The notes under the pieces are model-generated. The model was not told where the DNA came from, searched no databases, and saw nothing but the letters and a program-made list of their open reading frames with translations. From contig NC_135714.1 of assembly GCF_964656455.1 (NCBI RefSeq), positions 83,535,903 through 83,599,902 on the forward strand: 64,000 nucleotides of DNA, read 5' to 3'. Numbering within the stretch: the first letter of the stretch is position 1; each line of letters begins with the position of its first letter. The position numbers were made by a program, and so were the translations under genes. Shown here piece after piece: positions 22,690 to 35,819 of this stretch. The stretch comes from Halichoerus grypus. Its lineage: Eukaryota; Chordata; Mammalia; Carnivora; Phocidae.

Positions 22690-24034
22690 TTTGGTCCATA
22701 TCTACTAAGTGGAGATTCAGAAGGCTTCTGAGTACTTATTCTACTATGCCACCTTTCTTGAGCAGTTGTATGGAAAATCCTAATATTTATAACTTGTTAA
22801 TAACTTACAGACAAATACCCAGTTAACAGCAATCTCATTAAGACTATCAGAAATTGAGAGATACCAATCTCAAATTTATAACCCACATATAATTCCCCTT
22901 CCAAAAAACCCAAAAAAACTAAAAAGAGACCTATTTTGTGATTGTACTGGGCTCCATACACAATCTTCCTACCATGTAACAGTCAGAAAGAATTCATTTA
23001 AGGTCAATTTATCTCTGAACACACGATTCACATTTCTGGCAGATGTCCTCCAAGCTTTAATCGGTTGAAATCAACAACTCTAAACGGCATGTCAATACTT
23101 TTTATTAGCATAGGGTACACTTCATAAGGACCCCCCTGAAGATTTTCTGGGAAGCTCTCAAACTCACACATTTCACAAATGGATTTCTAAAATTCTTCTA
23201 TGGGCAATTCTGCTTTGAAAATTTTCTAGGTTAAAATTGTCAAAGCCATGGTCTACAGCGCAGAACTTTGGAACCTTGTTTATTGATTTGCCCTTATCGT
23301 GGAGCAGACCCAGAATTGTTTTCTGAGAAAAATCTTTATACTGTCTACAGTGTTCCCCAGGCCTCCACTCTGCAGAGGTAGGCCAATGCCTCCTCAAGAC
23401 AAAGTCTAAGTTAGGCACCTTAATTTTCATAAGGGGACATTTACTTACTTCTCTTTGCTCAGCTGATTTTTTAAATAAATACTTTTTGAGGTATATGAGT
23501 TTTAAAAATACATGTACTTCAATCAGTAACACCAAATAATTACTCCAATAATTACTCCAATTACCTGTCACCGACCAACTTTTATCAAAAGTCAAAGTGC
23601 AAGAAATAATATTCATGAAGGACTAATGAAGGGGAATAGAGTCCACTCAGCCCAATAAGTAATTTAGATACTGATCCTTAGATCAACTCAGACATTAAGA
23701 AAGCTTCTTTGTTTTTTGTTTGCTCGTTTCTGTACTACCCACTTAGAGAGGATTGCATTTACTACATTATGCTTTGGCCCTATGCGCTCCACTTCCATTG
23801 AAGGGCGGGAAACAGGCTGTTTTGATTTTAAGGATGTTATTGCTAATATTGTTCATTCCAAGATTCTTTGTCCTATTCTTTTTTTTTTACCTCAGTAATC
23901 AAATAATATTTAATGTGGTATTTTAATACTCTCTGTCCTACTCTTAAGCATCCAAAATACTAAATTTGTGGAGAAAGTTTCCTCAAATTTTGTAACCAGA
24001 AGAATATTGACTTCTTTAGGTCTATCTGCATTTA

Positions 24035-24068
<34 letters not shown>

Positions 24069-25245
24069 CATCATCATTATAGAGACAGTGTTTCTCTTTA
24101 CTTCATAATGGTGTCCTTTGACTTTGATGAATCAGAAGTTTGGAACCAAACATAAATATGTAGTTCTCCTTTAAGAGTTGTGTGGAACCTTGCAGCATAC
24201 ATTTCTGTGTATTAGTAACTTTCTAAAATTATATTTCAACATTCTAAATCTCTTTTCCTTGTAAATACATTTCTTTAATTTTTATGTTATTATACTGTGT
24301 GTGATCCAGTAAGATATCTCAAATCTTTTTTTTGAGAGGAAGTAGGTTATAATTTAATAAATGATCACAACCCTGCGAAAAGAAAGCTTTCTGAGTATTT
24401 GTACAGTGGGTAGGATTTGGTAAGAAGCAGAATAGATAATGCTGGTAAAGACACCACTGGGTTAATCATAATAGAAATCCCTGAAGGTATCACATGTTTT
24501 TAAATAAATGAAAATTATGAAAAACCATGATCTGGTTTATCTGAAAACAATAATATGTAGCATCTCAATCTTAAAAGGGAGCTAATTTACAATTTTAGGA
24601 AAACATTTCTAATGAAATATGTACTCTGAATAGTACCTGTAAAAAGCCCTGAAAAGTCTGGGATTATCTTGCTCAGAATTGTTACGTTTCATTAGCAGAA
24701 CTGTGACAAAGAAACAGTAATCTTAAATGAAGTTCTAAGCTGCAAAAAGTAGAAATGGAGATGTATAGTGAAGTTGCAAATTTCATTCACACTATAATTC
24801 AGATATGCAAAGAAAATGTATCTCAGTTATTTTGCCTCAGTTTAAAATGGTCTTGTTGCCCAGTGCCAGCCACTAATTAGGAGGGAAAAACACACTTTCA
24901 TCTTTATTCAGTTTAAAACATAACACTTCAGTCAGTGTCCCTCCAAGAAAACAGAAAACACACCAGTTATTTCAAACATGGAGATTTAAAATACAGAATA
25001 AGTTACACAGTTGTCAGAAGACTGAAAACAAAAAGACATTAGAGACAGTCCAGACAGTAGAGACAGAATTGGTCGACTAGAATACATGGATTCTGTTTTT
25101 GAGAGAAAAGCCCACTAATATTTTCCAATCTGTTAACACAGTTGCACTCGATTCCATCCAGTCTCTACATCCGTGCTGTCTTCTATCACTCTATCAAATT
25201 CTCCTTGTTAACAAATTGAACATTTTTTTATTTAAAAATAGAAAC
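22690..25245. other. Long non-genic stretch
   Basis: Apart from an ATT microsatellite, no repeat was recognised. A reverse-strand open frame of 147 codons at 23173-23616 is the longest non-repeat frame in this half of the window. It carries no motif I know, and without splice signals or conservation data I do not call it a gene. Confidence 0.35.
24033..24080. repeat. (ATT)n microsatellite
   Basis: About eleven ATT units, interrupted at the 3' end by ATC units. Confidence 0.95.
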
Positions 25246-25252
25246 TTCTTTT

Positions 25253-25357
25253 AAGATTTTATTTTAAAATAATCTCTACCTCCAGTGTGGGGCTCAAACT
25301 CACAACCCCCAGATCAAGAGTCGCACGTTCCACCAACTAAGCCAGTCAGGAGCTCCT
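25253..25357 (-). mobile_element. CanSINE, short old subtype
   Basis: 'aagattttattttaaaataa' tail, 'ccagtgtggggctcaaactc', 'gatcaagagtcgcacgttcc', 'caactaagccagtcagg' head. Confidence 0.85.
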
Positions 25358-25417
25358 GAAAACAGAAAAGTTTTCACTTGCATATGCAAATTTATATCTT
25401 ACAATACTAGAAATATT

Positions 25418-25537
25418 CTTTTCTTTTTCTTTTTTTTTTTTTTTAACGAGGCTCCATATCCAGTGTGGGGCTTGAATTCACAACACTGAGAGCAAGGGTC
25501 GCATGCTCTACCAACTGAGCCAGCCAGGCACCCCAAT
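25418..25537 (-). mobile_element. CanSINE, short old subtype
   Basis: Poly-T left, 'ccagtgtggggcttgaattc', 'gggtcgcatgctctaccaac', head 'tgagccagccaggcacccc'. Duplication 'aataYtagaaatatt' at 25403-25417 and 25538-25552. It sits 60 bp from another copy in the same orientation. Confidence 0.93.
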
Positions 25538-25559
25538 AATATTAGAAATATTAATGGGA

Positions 25560-26770
25560 GAATAAAGTTGGCTTGCTGGTCTCTGGTATTACTATAGGAG
25601 ACCAAAAATTTCTCACTAAATTTATTCATAGAGAGCAGAGATGAGCCTTTGGGGATTTATGATTAAAAACCTGATATTTTTTCTCTCTTATGAAAAGAGT
25701 GAAAGAAAGCCATTTTTCTAATTTTTGTTAAAAGGTCACAAAACTTCTACCTCTTATGTTAAATAGATTATCCCTTATGAACGTGCCAGGATATTTCCTA
25801 CTTTGGACTAGGAATGAAAAAGTGTCCTAGTGCCTATAAATGCCTACCTTCCAATCGAACAAGGGGCAGGACTACCTCTCTGAGAGCCCGAAATGAGAAG
25901 ATAGAGTCACTGCTCCAGGATCTTTGTGGTACCTTTAAAATAGTCCCAGCTCTGGCTGAGAGAAAGGTGCCGTTAAAGATTTCTTCTGCATTGGAGCTTA
26001 TCAGAAAAATAAAACCTGCCCCCAAAATTCACCAAACTTTTCGTATCTGTACATAATGTCAATTGCATAAAACTGATGGTCAAGCAACTTTTTTTCTGAA
26101 ATTTTAGAAAAAAACAATGGCAAGGAAAATAAGAGACAGCAAATGATTCTCGTGACCTAATAAGAAAATCACAGCACTACTAACTTTTAACAATACTAAA
26201 TTAAAACTGAGGTGGCAAAGATGATCATGTGTGGGTTTGTTTGTTACCCTGTTGATTTTAAAAGTCATTTAACTTTTTATTAGTAACAAAATGCCACAGA
26301 ATGATACACAGTATAAACTGGAACTTTAGGAAAGCATATAATCATGTAGAAGTGAAAGTTGAGATATAATTTAAGGGAAAAAAAAGCCTCAGAGAACAAA
26401 TAACACTTTGAATAACTAGTAAAGCTTTAAGAAGCGCATCTTGTGTCACATCTCCTCAGACTAGCTGTAATAGATTTTTAATGCTAGGAGCACCAGTTGG
26501 TTCCATCATTTTAATTACTCTATCAGCAGTTATAGTGACAATTCAATCCATACATTCAAGCCAAATAACCAATTTGCATTTAGGTACTGATGGATTAAAT
26601 ATGGCTCACTAGTCAAACAAATCATTAGAGAGACATGCGGATGTTATTTCAGGGCATAAAACCCCTTTATCCTTATTAAACTTTTCCCACTTACTTTGAC
26701 AAGATAAATTCATAAACACAATGAGAAGCTCCTACCATTAGATGAGGAGAAGATCAAAGAACCGATTCCA
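25560..26770. other. Non-genic stretch
   Basis: Nothing recognised. Opposed frames at 25814-26056 (+) and 25834-26025 (-) overlap and have no family resemblance. Confidence 0.35.
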
Positions 26771-26979
26771 CTTTTGTTTAAGTATTTATATGTATATACA
26801 TGATATATATTATGTGTGTGTGCATATTCACACAAACGTGTGTGTATCTGAAAGAAAATATCCCAAAATATGTACAGTGTATATCTCTGGTTATTGGAAT
26901 TAATAGTAATTTTTATTTCTTCTTTTCAGTTTCTGTATTTTTCAAATACTCTGAAAGGAACATATAATACTTTTTAAAT
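26770..26979 (+). mobile_element. Old L1M 3' end, host of the large L1
   Basis: 'gtgtatatctctggttattg', 'aatttttatttcttcttttc' and 'ctgtatttttcaaatactct' match the end of L1M elements. The target duplication of the large L1 (26959-26979) lies within it. Confidence 0.5.
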
Positions 26980-27398
26980 TTTTACTTTATTTAAATTCAA
27001 TTAATTAACATATAATGTCATATTGGTTTCAGAGGTAGAGGTCAGTGATTCATCAGTCTTATATAACACCCAGTGTTCATTACACCAAGTGCCCACCTTA
27101 ATGTCCATCACCCAGTAACCCCGACCCCCACCTCACTCCCCTCCAGCAACCCTCAGTTTGTTTCCTATGATTAAGAGTCTCTTATGGTTGTCTCCCTCTC
27201 TGATTTTGTCTTATTTTATTTTCTTCCTCTCTTCCCCTATGATCCTCTGCTTTGTTTCTTAAATTCCACATATAAATGAGATCATATGATAATTGTCTTT
27301 CTCTGATTGACTTATTCCACTTAGCATAATACCTTCTAGTTCCATCCATGTTGTTGCAAATGGCAAGATTTCATTCTTTTTGATGGCTGAGTAGTATT

Positions 27399-27400
<2 letters not shown>

Positions 27401-27452
<52 letters not shown>
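27401..27452. repeat. (GT)n microsatellite in L1 ORF2
   Basis: Twenty-six GT units on this strand, at the same ORF2 position as the (CA)n at 7931-7981. Confidence 0.97.
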
Positions 27453-27453
<1 letters not shown>

Positions 27454-27533
27454 CATCTTCTTTATCCATTCATCTGTCGATGGACATCTGGGCTCTTTCC
27501 ATATTTTGGCTATTGTGGATATTGCTGCTATAA

Positions 27534-27638
<105 letters not shown>

Positions 27639-30414
27639 TGAGGGACCTCCATACTGTTTTCCAGAGCGGCTGCACCAGCTTGCATTCCCTCCAACAGTAT
27701 AGGAGGGTTCCCCTTTCTCCGCATCCTCACTAACCTCTGCCGTTTCCTAAGTGGTTAATTTTAGCCACTCTGACCAGTGTGAGGTGGTATCTCATTGAGG
27801 TTTTGATTTGTATTTCCCTGATGCTGAGTGATATTAAACATTTTTTTCATGTGTCTGTTGGCCATTTGTATGTCTTCTTCAGAGAAATGTCTGTTCATGT
27901 CTTCTGCCCATTTCTTGATTGGATTATTTGTACTTTGGGTGTTGAGTTTGATGAGTTCTTTATAGATTTTGGATGCTAGCCCTTTATCATATATGTCATT
28001 TACAAATATCTTCTCCCATTCTGTCAGTTGACTTTTGGTTTTATTGACTATTTCCTTTGCTGTGCAAAAACTTTCTATCTTGATGAAGTCCCAATAGTTC
28101 ATTTTTGCCCTTGCTTCCCTTGCCTTTGAGATGTGTCTAGCAAGAAATTGCAATGGCTGAGGTCACAGAGGTTGCTGCCTGTGTTATCCTCAAGGTTTTT
28201 GATGGATTCTTGTCTCACATTTAGGTCTTTGATCCATTTTGAGTCTATTTTTGTGTGTGGTGTAAGGAAATGGTCCAGTTTCATTCTTCTGCATGTGGCT
28301 GTCCAGTTTTCCCAACACCATTTGTTGAAGAGACTGTCTTTTGTCCATTGGACATTCTTTCCTGCTTTGTTGAAGATTAGTTGACCATAGAGTTGAGGGT
28401 CCATTTCTGGGCTTTCTATTCTGTTCCATTGATCTATGTGTCTGTTTTTGTGCCAGTACCATACTGTCTTGATGATGACAGCTTTGTAATAGAGCTTGAA
28501 GTCCGGAATTGTGATGCCACCGGCTTTGCTTTTCTTTTTCAACATTCCTCTGGCTATTCGGGGTCTTTCTGGCTCCATACAAATTTGAGGATTATTTGTT
28601 CCAGCTCTGTGAAAAAAGTTGATGGTATTTTGATAGGGATTGCATTGAATGTGTAGATTGCTAAGTAGCATAGACATCTTCACAATATTTGTTCTTCCAA
28701 TCCATGAGCATGGAACGTTTTTCCATTTCTTTGTGTCTTCCTCAATTTCTTTCATGAGTGTTCTATAGTTTTCTGAGTAAAGATCCTTTGCCTCTTTGGT
28801 TAGATTTATTCCTAGGTGTCTTATGGTTTGGGTGGTAATTATAAATGGGATCAACTCCTTAATTTCTCTTTCTTCTGTCTCATTGTTAGTGTATAGAAAT
28901 GCAACTGATTTCTGTGCATTGATTTTATATCCTCCACTTTGCTGAATTCCTGTATGAGTTCTATCAATTTGGGGGTGCAGTCTTTTGGGTTTTCCAGATA
29001 GCATATCATGTCATCTGCAAAGAGTGAGAGTTTGACTTCTTCTTTGCCAATTCGGATGCATTTTTTTCCTTTTGTTGTCTGATTGCTGAGGCTAGGACTT
29101 CCAGTACTATGTTGAATAGCAGTGGTGATAGTGGACATCCCTGCCGTGTTCCTGACCTTAGGGGGAAAGCTCTCAGTTTTTCCCCATTGAGAATGATATT
29201 CGCTGTGGGCTTTTCGTATATGGCTTTTATGATACTGATGTATGTTCCCTCTATCCCTACACTGTGAAGAGTTTTATTCAGGAAAGGATGCTGTATTTTG
29301 TCAAATGCTTTTCTGCATCTATTGAGAAGATCATATGGTTCTTGTCCTTTTATTTATGTAGTGTGTCACATTGATTGATTTGCGGATGTTGAACCATCCC
29401 TGAAGCCCTGGAATAAATCCCACTTGGTCGTGGTGAATAATCCTTTTAATGTACTGTTGGATCCTATTGGCTAGTATTTTGGTGAGAATTTTTGTATCCA
29501 TATTCATCAGGGATACTGGTGGGATCTTTGTCTGGTTTTGGGATCGAGGTAATGCTAGCCTCATAGAGTTTGGAAGTTTTCCTTTCATTTCTACTTTTTG
29601 AAACAGCTTCAGAAGAATAGGTATTAATTCTTCTTTAAATGTTTGGTAGAATTGCCCTAGGAAGCTGTCTGGCCCTGGGCTCTTGTTTGTTGGGAGATTG
29701 TTGATTACTGTTTCAATTTCCTTTCTGGTTATGGGTCTGTTCAAGTTTTCTATCTCTTTCTGTTTCAGTTTTGGTAGTTTATACATTTCTAGGAATGCAG
29801 CCATTTCTTCCAGATTAACTAATTTTTTGGCATATAGTTGCTCATAATATGTTTTTATAATTGTATTTCTCCAGTGTTGGTCATGATCTCTCCTCTTTCA
29901 TTCATGATTTTATGTATTTGGGTCCTTTCTGTTTTCTTTTTGATAGGTCTGGCCAGGGGTTTATTGATCTTATTAATTCTTTCAAAGAACCAGCTCCTAG
30001 TTTCGTTGATCTGTTCTATTGTTCTTTTGGTTTCTATTTCATTGATTTCTGTTCTAATCCTTATTATTTCTCTTCTCCTACTGGGTTAAGGCTTTATTTG
30101 CTGTTCTCTCTCCAGCTCCTTAGGGTATAAGGTTAGGTTGTATATTTGAGACCTTTCTTGTTTATTAAGAAAGCCTTGTATTGCTATCTACTTTCCTCTT
30201 AGGACTGCCTTTGCTGCATCCCAAAGGTTTTGAACAGTTGTGTTTTCATTTTCATTTGTTTTCATGAGTTTTCTAATTCTTCTTTAATTTCCTGGTTTAC
30301 CCATTCTTTCTTTAGTAGGATGCTCTTTAGCCTCCATGTATTTGAGTTCTTTCCGACTTTCCTCTTGTGATTGAGTTCCAGTTACAAAGCATTGTGGTCT
30401 GAAAATATGCAGGG

Positions 30415-30464
30415 AATGATCTCAATCTTTTGGTACCGGAATGATCTCAATCTTTTGGTACCGG
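30415..30464. repeat. 25-bp perfect tandem duplication in L1
   Basis: Two head-to-tail copies of a 25-bp unit beginning 'aatgatctcaatcttttggt' (30415-30439, 30440-30464). The unit is not a multiple of three and so shifts the ORF2 frame. Confidence 0.95.
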
Positions 30465-30900
30465 TTGAGACCTGATTTGTGACCCAGGATGTGATCTATT
30501 CTGGAGAATGCTCCATGTGCACTAGAGAAGAATGTGTATTCTATAGTGTTAGGATGGAATGTTCTGAATATATCTATGAAGTCCATCTGGTCCAGTGTGT
30601 CATTTAAAGCCCTATTTCCTTGTTGATCTTCTACTTAGATGATCTGTCCATTGCGGTGAGGAGGGTGTTAAAGTCCCCCACTATTATTCTATTATTATCG
30701 ATGTGTTTCTTAAATTTTGTTATTAATTGGCTTATATAACTGGCTGCTCCCATGTTAGGGGCATAAATATTTACAATTGTTAGATCTTCTTGTTGGGTAG
30801 ACCCTTTAATTATAATAGAGTGTCCTTCCTCATCTCTTATTACAGCCTGGTTTAAAATCTAATTTGTCTGATATAAGGATTGCCACTCCAACTTTCTTTT

Positions 30901-31327
30901 TTTATGTTATGTTAATCACCATACGTTACATCATTAGTTTTTGATGTAGTGTTCCATGATTCATTGTTTGCATATAACACCCAGTTCTCCCTTCAGTACA
31001 TGCCCTCTTTAATACCCATCACCAGGCTAACCCATCCTCTCACCCCCTTCCCCTCTAGAACCCTCAGTTTGTTTCTCAGAGTCCATAGTCTCTCATGGTT
31101 CATCTCCCCCTCCGATTCCCCCCCTTCATTTTTCCCTTCCTACTCTCTTCTTCTTCTCTCTCTCTCTTTTTTTTTTTAACATATAATGTATTATTTGTTT
31201 CAGAGGTACAGGTCTGTGATTCATCAGTCTTACACAATTCACAGCGCTCACCATAGCACATACCCTCCCCAAGGTCTATCACCCAGCCACCCCATCCCTC
31301 CCACCCCCCACCACTCCAGCAACTCTC
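30901..31327 (-). mobile_element. L1 3' UTR fragment nested in the L1 endonuclease region
   Basis: A 5'-truncated L1 3' UTR in the same orientation as its host. It has two similar blocks: one with 'gttccatgattcattgtttg' and one with 'ctgtgattcatcagtcttac'. Imperfect flanks 'cactccaactttctttt' (about 30884-30900) and 'cactccagctctttttt' (about 31328-31343) are the likely target duplication. The left block resembles 3459-3743. Confidence 0.88.
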
Positions 31328-31569
31328 ACTCCAGCTCTTTTTTGGTGTCTATTAGCATTATAAATGGTTTTCCAGCCCCTCACTTTTAATCTGGAGGAGT
31401 CTTTGGGTGTAAAATGAGTCTCCTGCAGACAGCATATCAATGGGTCTTGCTTTTTCATCCAATCTGATACCCTGTGTCTTTTGATTGGAATGTTTAGCCC
31501 ATTTACATTCAGAGTAACTATTGAAAGATATGAATTTAGTGTCATTGTATTACCTATAAAGTCACTGTT

Positions 31570-32518
31570 TCTGTATATTGTCTCTGTTCCTTTCTGGCCT
31601 ATGTTACTTTTGGGCCCTCTCTTCGCTTAAAGGATCCTTTTAATATTTATTGTGGGGCTGGTTTGGTGATCACAAATTCTTTTAGTTTCTATTTGTCCAA
31701 GAAGCTTTTTATCTCTCCTTTTTTGAATGACAGCCTAGCTGGATAAAGCATTCTTGGCTGTATATTTTTCTCATTTAGCACCTTGAATATATCATGCCAG
31801 GCCTTTCTGGCCTACCAGGTCTCTGTGGATAGGTCTGCTACCAATCTAATGTTTCCACCCTCGTAAGTTACCAACCTCTTGTCCTGAGCTGCTTTCAGGA
31901 TTTTCTCTTTTTCTTTGAAATTTTAAGTTTCACTATTATATGTCATGGTGTTGACCTATTTTTATTGATTTTGAGGGCGGTTCTCTGTGCCTCCTGGAAT
32001 TTGATGTCTGTTTCCTATCCCAGATTAAGGAAATTCTCACTATAATTTGTTCCAATATACCTTCTGCCCCTCTCTCCCTTTCCTCTTCTTCTTGGGTCCC
32101 CCAATTATTCTAACATTGTTTCACTTTATGGTATTACTTATCTCTCTAATTCTCCCCTCGTGATCCAGTAGTTGTTTATCTCTCTTTTTCTCAGTTTCTT
32201 TATTCTCCATCAATTTTGTCTTCTATATCACTAATTCTTTCTTCTGAGTCAATTATCCTAGCAGTTAGAGCCTCCATTTTTTATTGCTTCTCATTAGTAA
32301 CCTTTTTTATTTCAACTTGATTAGATTTTAGTTCTTTTATTTCTCCCCAGAAAGGGATTCTCTAGTGTCTTCTGTGCTGTTTCCAAGCTTAGCTAGTATC
32401 TTTATAATCATTATGCTGAGCTCTAGTTCTGACATCTTATATCCATACTGATTAGGTCCCTGGCAGTCAGTAATGCCTCTTGTTCTCTTTTTTGAAGTGA
32501 GCTTTTCTGCCTTGTCAT
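31570..32518 (-). pseudogene. L1 ORF1 (RNA-binding protein), broken
   Basis: Starting from an ATG at 32518-32516 on the reverse strand, the reading begins MTRQKSSLQKREQEALLTAR and then breaks. Further on are coiled-coil-like segments rich in Glu and Lys, and a remnant of the C-terminal part around 31800-31960. ORF1p normally trimerises through a coiled coil and coats L1 RNA. No frame is longer than about 60 codons, so the gene is dead. Its leader upstream is only about 165 bp. Confidence 0.75.
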
Positions 32519-32978
32519 TCTTGCAGAAAGTGGTCGCTTTTCTATTTGTAGAGTTGCAGCTATTCTTTTCTCAGATCTCCAGTTGAATTCGTAGGTGTTC
32601 AGAATGGTTTGATAACTATCTAGCTTAATTCCTGAGACCAGATGAAACTAAGGTCTCCTACTCCTCTGCCATCTTGGACTCCTCAACATGTAATACTTTT
32701 TAAATGGGGAGGGGGTGTGGGATTTGCTTAAAAATAACTCAGTGAAGCCTCACAATAATATGAATAAATGATAGAGAGCAGAATTCTGTACAGGGCAGAA
32801 CTGCCTTAGACTTCAGCCAACAGTATTTTCCTACCTGAAAAACCTGATTGTAAATTTCACTTTTATGCTATGTACCCTAAAGACTTCAAGTTTGAATTAT
32901 GTAAACTTGTCCAAGCTCTATAGTACCTCTTGTCTTATTTTTTTGCTCTCAAAGTGACACAGTTGCATTACCTAATTT

Positions 32979-33762
32979 GTTTTTTAATTATTTTATTTTT
33001 ATTTAAATTTTATTAATTAACATACAGAGCAATAGTGGTTTCTGGAGTAGAATTCAATGATTCATCACTTACACACAACATCCAGTGCTCATCACAACAA
33101 GTGCCCTCTTTAATGCCCATCACCCATTTAGCCCATCCCCCTACCCACTTCCCTCCTTCAACCCTCAGTTTGTTCTCTATTGTTAAAAGTCTCTTATGGG
33201 ATATTTCCCTCTGTCTTCCCCCCAACCCTTCCCATTTTTCATTTGTTTTCCTTCTTAAATCCCACATATGAGTGAGATCATATGGTATTTGTCTTTCTTT
33301 GACTGACTTATTTCACTTAACATAATACACTCAAGCTCTATCCATGTTGCAGCAAATGGCAAGATTTCATTCTTTTTGATGGTTGAGTAATATTCCATTA
33401 TATATATACACACATATATATGTATATATATACACATATCTATATATTTATATATATATATACACACACACACACATCCCACATCTTCTTTATCCATTCA
33501 TCAGTTGATGACATTTGGGCTCTTTCCATAGTTTAGTTATTGTTGATAATGCTGCTGTAAACATCAGGGTGTATGTATTCCTTCGAATCTGTATTTTTGT
33601 ACCCTTTGGGTAAATATCCAGTAATGCAATTTCTGGGTCATAGGGTAGCTCTATTTTTAACTTTTTGAGGAACCTCCATACTTTTTCCAGAGTGGCTGCA
33701 CCAGTTTGCATTCCCACCAACAGTGCAAGAGTGTTCTCCTTTCCCCACATCTTCGCCAACAT
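32979..33762 (-). mobile_element. 5'-truncated carnivoran L1
   Basis: Reverse-strand L1 with 3' UTR at left ('atgcccatcacccatttagc', 'caaccctcagtttgttctct') and the ORF2 C-terminus to 33762. Frames at 33255-33497 and 33490-33762 are its ORF2 tail. A possible duplication 'cctaattt' occurs on both sides. Confidence 0.9.
33399..33477. repeat. (TA)n/(CA)n microsatellite in L1 ORF2
   Basis: Mixed TA and CA runs at the same ORF2 position as the arrays at 7931 and 27401. Confidence 0.92.
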
Positions 33763-33769
33763 GTTGCCT

Positions 33770-34370
33770 AATTTCCAAAGGACTTGTGTGATATAATATC
33801 CTATTCACTGAAATAAATATTTTAAATTTTCCATTAACAAAACATCCCTATTACACTATTCTACATATTTCTTGATTCCAAAGTTTAGTAAGAATTTAAA
33901 ATTGGGGCAAAATAAACAATTAAATGTCAGGGGAAAGAACCCATTATGTGATATCAAACTGGCTAAGATCATTAAGCTTAGCCAGCTATTTATGTCTTAT
34001 CCTGGATTAACCTCTGGAGTGATGCGGTAAAAACACATTATAGCTGCTTTCTATTTAAGCCTTTCAAATTACTTAAATATAGAATATCTCTCTTGATTTT
34101 CATAATAACCCATTAGATAATTAAGGCAAAGGTTATTATCCCCATTTTTCATATGGGAAAACTGATAAATGTGGTAATTAAAACTTTGGAATCCAAATTA
34201 AAAGAGTGATTTAAGAAATCAAGTTAAAGCAGAAGAATATTTACTGAGCAGCTTTCATGGTTACATTTTTTCTGCATCTCTGTTGAAGCTAAATTCAGCC
34301 TAAATGTTGGCCAAAGGGTTAAAGAGTAATTTGATGCCTGTCAAGGGTAGTACCCTATCTAATAATAGAT
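33770..34370. other. Non-genic stretch with a MIR fragment
   Basis: At about 34075-34200, 'taataacccattagataatt' and 'gttattatccccatttttca' fit a reverse MIR. The rest is unrecognised. Confidence 0.4.
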
Positions 34371-34377
34371 AATAGAT

Positions 34378-34582
34378 GGGGCACCTGGGTGGCACTGTCA
34401 GCTAAGTGTCTAACTCTTGGTTTTGGCTGGGGTGGTGATCTCGGGGTGGTAGGATGGAGCTCTGCATTGGCTCCGCGCTCGGTGAGAAGTCTGCTTGGGA
34501 CTGTCTCTCCCTCTCCCTCTGCCCCTCCTCCCCACCATGTGCACTAACACGTACTCTCTCTCTAGAATAAATAACTCTTAAA
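34378..34582 (+). mobile_element. CanSINE, diverged
   Basis: Head 'gcacctgggtggcactgtca', body with 'ctaactcttggttttggctg', tail 'aataaataactcttaaaaaa'. Flanks 'aatagataatagat' / 'aatagataaaataat' suggest the duplication. Confidence 0.9.
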
Positions 34583-35134
34583 AAATAGATAAAATAATGG
34601 CCTGCTTTTCTCCGTCTATAAAATGATTTTGAACTACTTAATCAAAGGGTGTGACCTGGCAGGATAATGAACAGATTCAAGGACAAATTTCATTTGACCT
34701 GCAGAATCTTGGCTCACAGAAAATTTTACATTAAAACAATTAGAGATTTACAGCTTCTCTTGAAATCTGAATAGTTGGCTACACTTGACCTACATTTGTG
34801 CATAGTAGCAATCAAATGGAGTTGAGCTATGGCTTCTCCCTTTTTCCAGGGCATGTATTTCTCAATTTCCCATGATCCATACCACTTATTACTTACACCT
34901 AAGCTCCTTCATTTACTTGCAAAATTGCTTGAGTCCAATAGATATTGGACTTAGTGACCTCTGTTTAATATCACCCATTTTGGCTCATCCACCCATTCAC
35001 TCACTCATTTGATTCAATGAGCATTTATTAAGCAAAGCTTATGCACACAGTATTTCATGAGGTACTTAAAAGAATGGGGTGACTGAAACTCTTTCTCATC
35101 ATTTAATGAGGATATAGATACATAAACAGATTAC
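34583..35134. other. Non-genic stretch
   Basis: Mostly unrecognised. 'atgagcatttattaagcaaa' near 35017 may be a reverse L2 trace. Confidence 0.3.
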
Positions 35135-35490
35135 TCCGATATCGGTGCCTCAGTCGTTGGACCTTCATTTGTTCCCTTGGTACTTTCACTCAGTCTCATA
35201 TCTTCAAACACCATCTATATGCTGACGTCTATCTCTGGTCTGGGCCTCTCCTCGGAATTCCAGTCTCTTCTAGCCAAATGCCTAATCAATAACTTAATTT
35301 GGATATCTAATATTTATTCAAACTCCATACATATGTCCAAAGCCAGATCATGATCTTACTCCCTAAAACCTCACTTTTTCCCATCTCAGAGAATGACAAT
35401 CCCATTCTTCTAGGTGTTGAGACCCAAACCCTGAAGTCATCCTCAGTTCTTCCCTTTCTCATCTATCCCATCAGCAAATCATGTAGCACA
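35135..35490 (+). mobile_element. L2 LINE fragment
   Basis: 'ctcagtctcatatcttcaaa', 'accatctatatgctgacgtc', 'gggcctctcctcggaattcc', 'tatgtccaaagccagatcat' and 'ctgaagtcatcctcagttct' follow the L2 order just downstream of its reverse transcriptase domain. Confidence 0.6.
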
Positions 35491-35819
35491 AAGAATGAGC
35501 CTGCAAGTCTTCACAATGTGACACCTGGGAATGAATAGGACTCAGCTGGAGGAAAAATGAAAAAAAGGAAGTGTATTCCAGACAGAGCGAACAGCATGAG
35601 CTCATGCATGAAAGTGAGAAATACCAGGATACCTGGGAGGAACATCTCATAATTAAGCATAAATCAAGGGTAACTCATGGGAAGAAAGAAGCTGGAGAGA
35701 GTTAGAGAGAAGTAGGTTGGGTTTGTTTGGATCAGGGAAGGCCTGTCTCATTTACCCTGTCACCACACAATGCTGTGTCATCCAAGGATTTTAAGTGAGT
35801 AGGACGTTGTTACATAAAG

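Noticed and set aside
29838..30130. Hydrophobic forward-strand frames resembling membrane proteins
   Set aside because: They are antisense readings of L1 ORF2; U-rich antisense codons give Leu, Ile and Phe.
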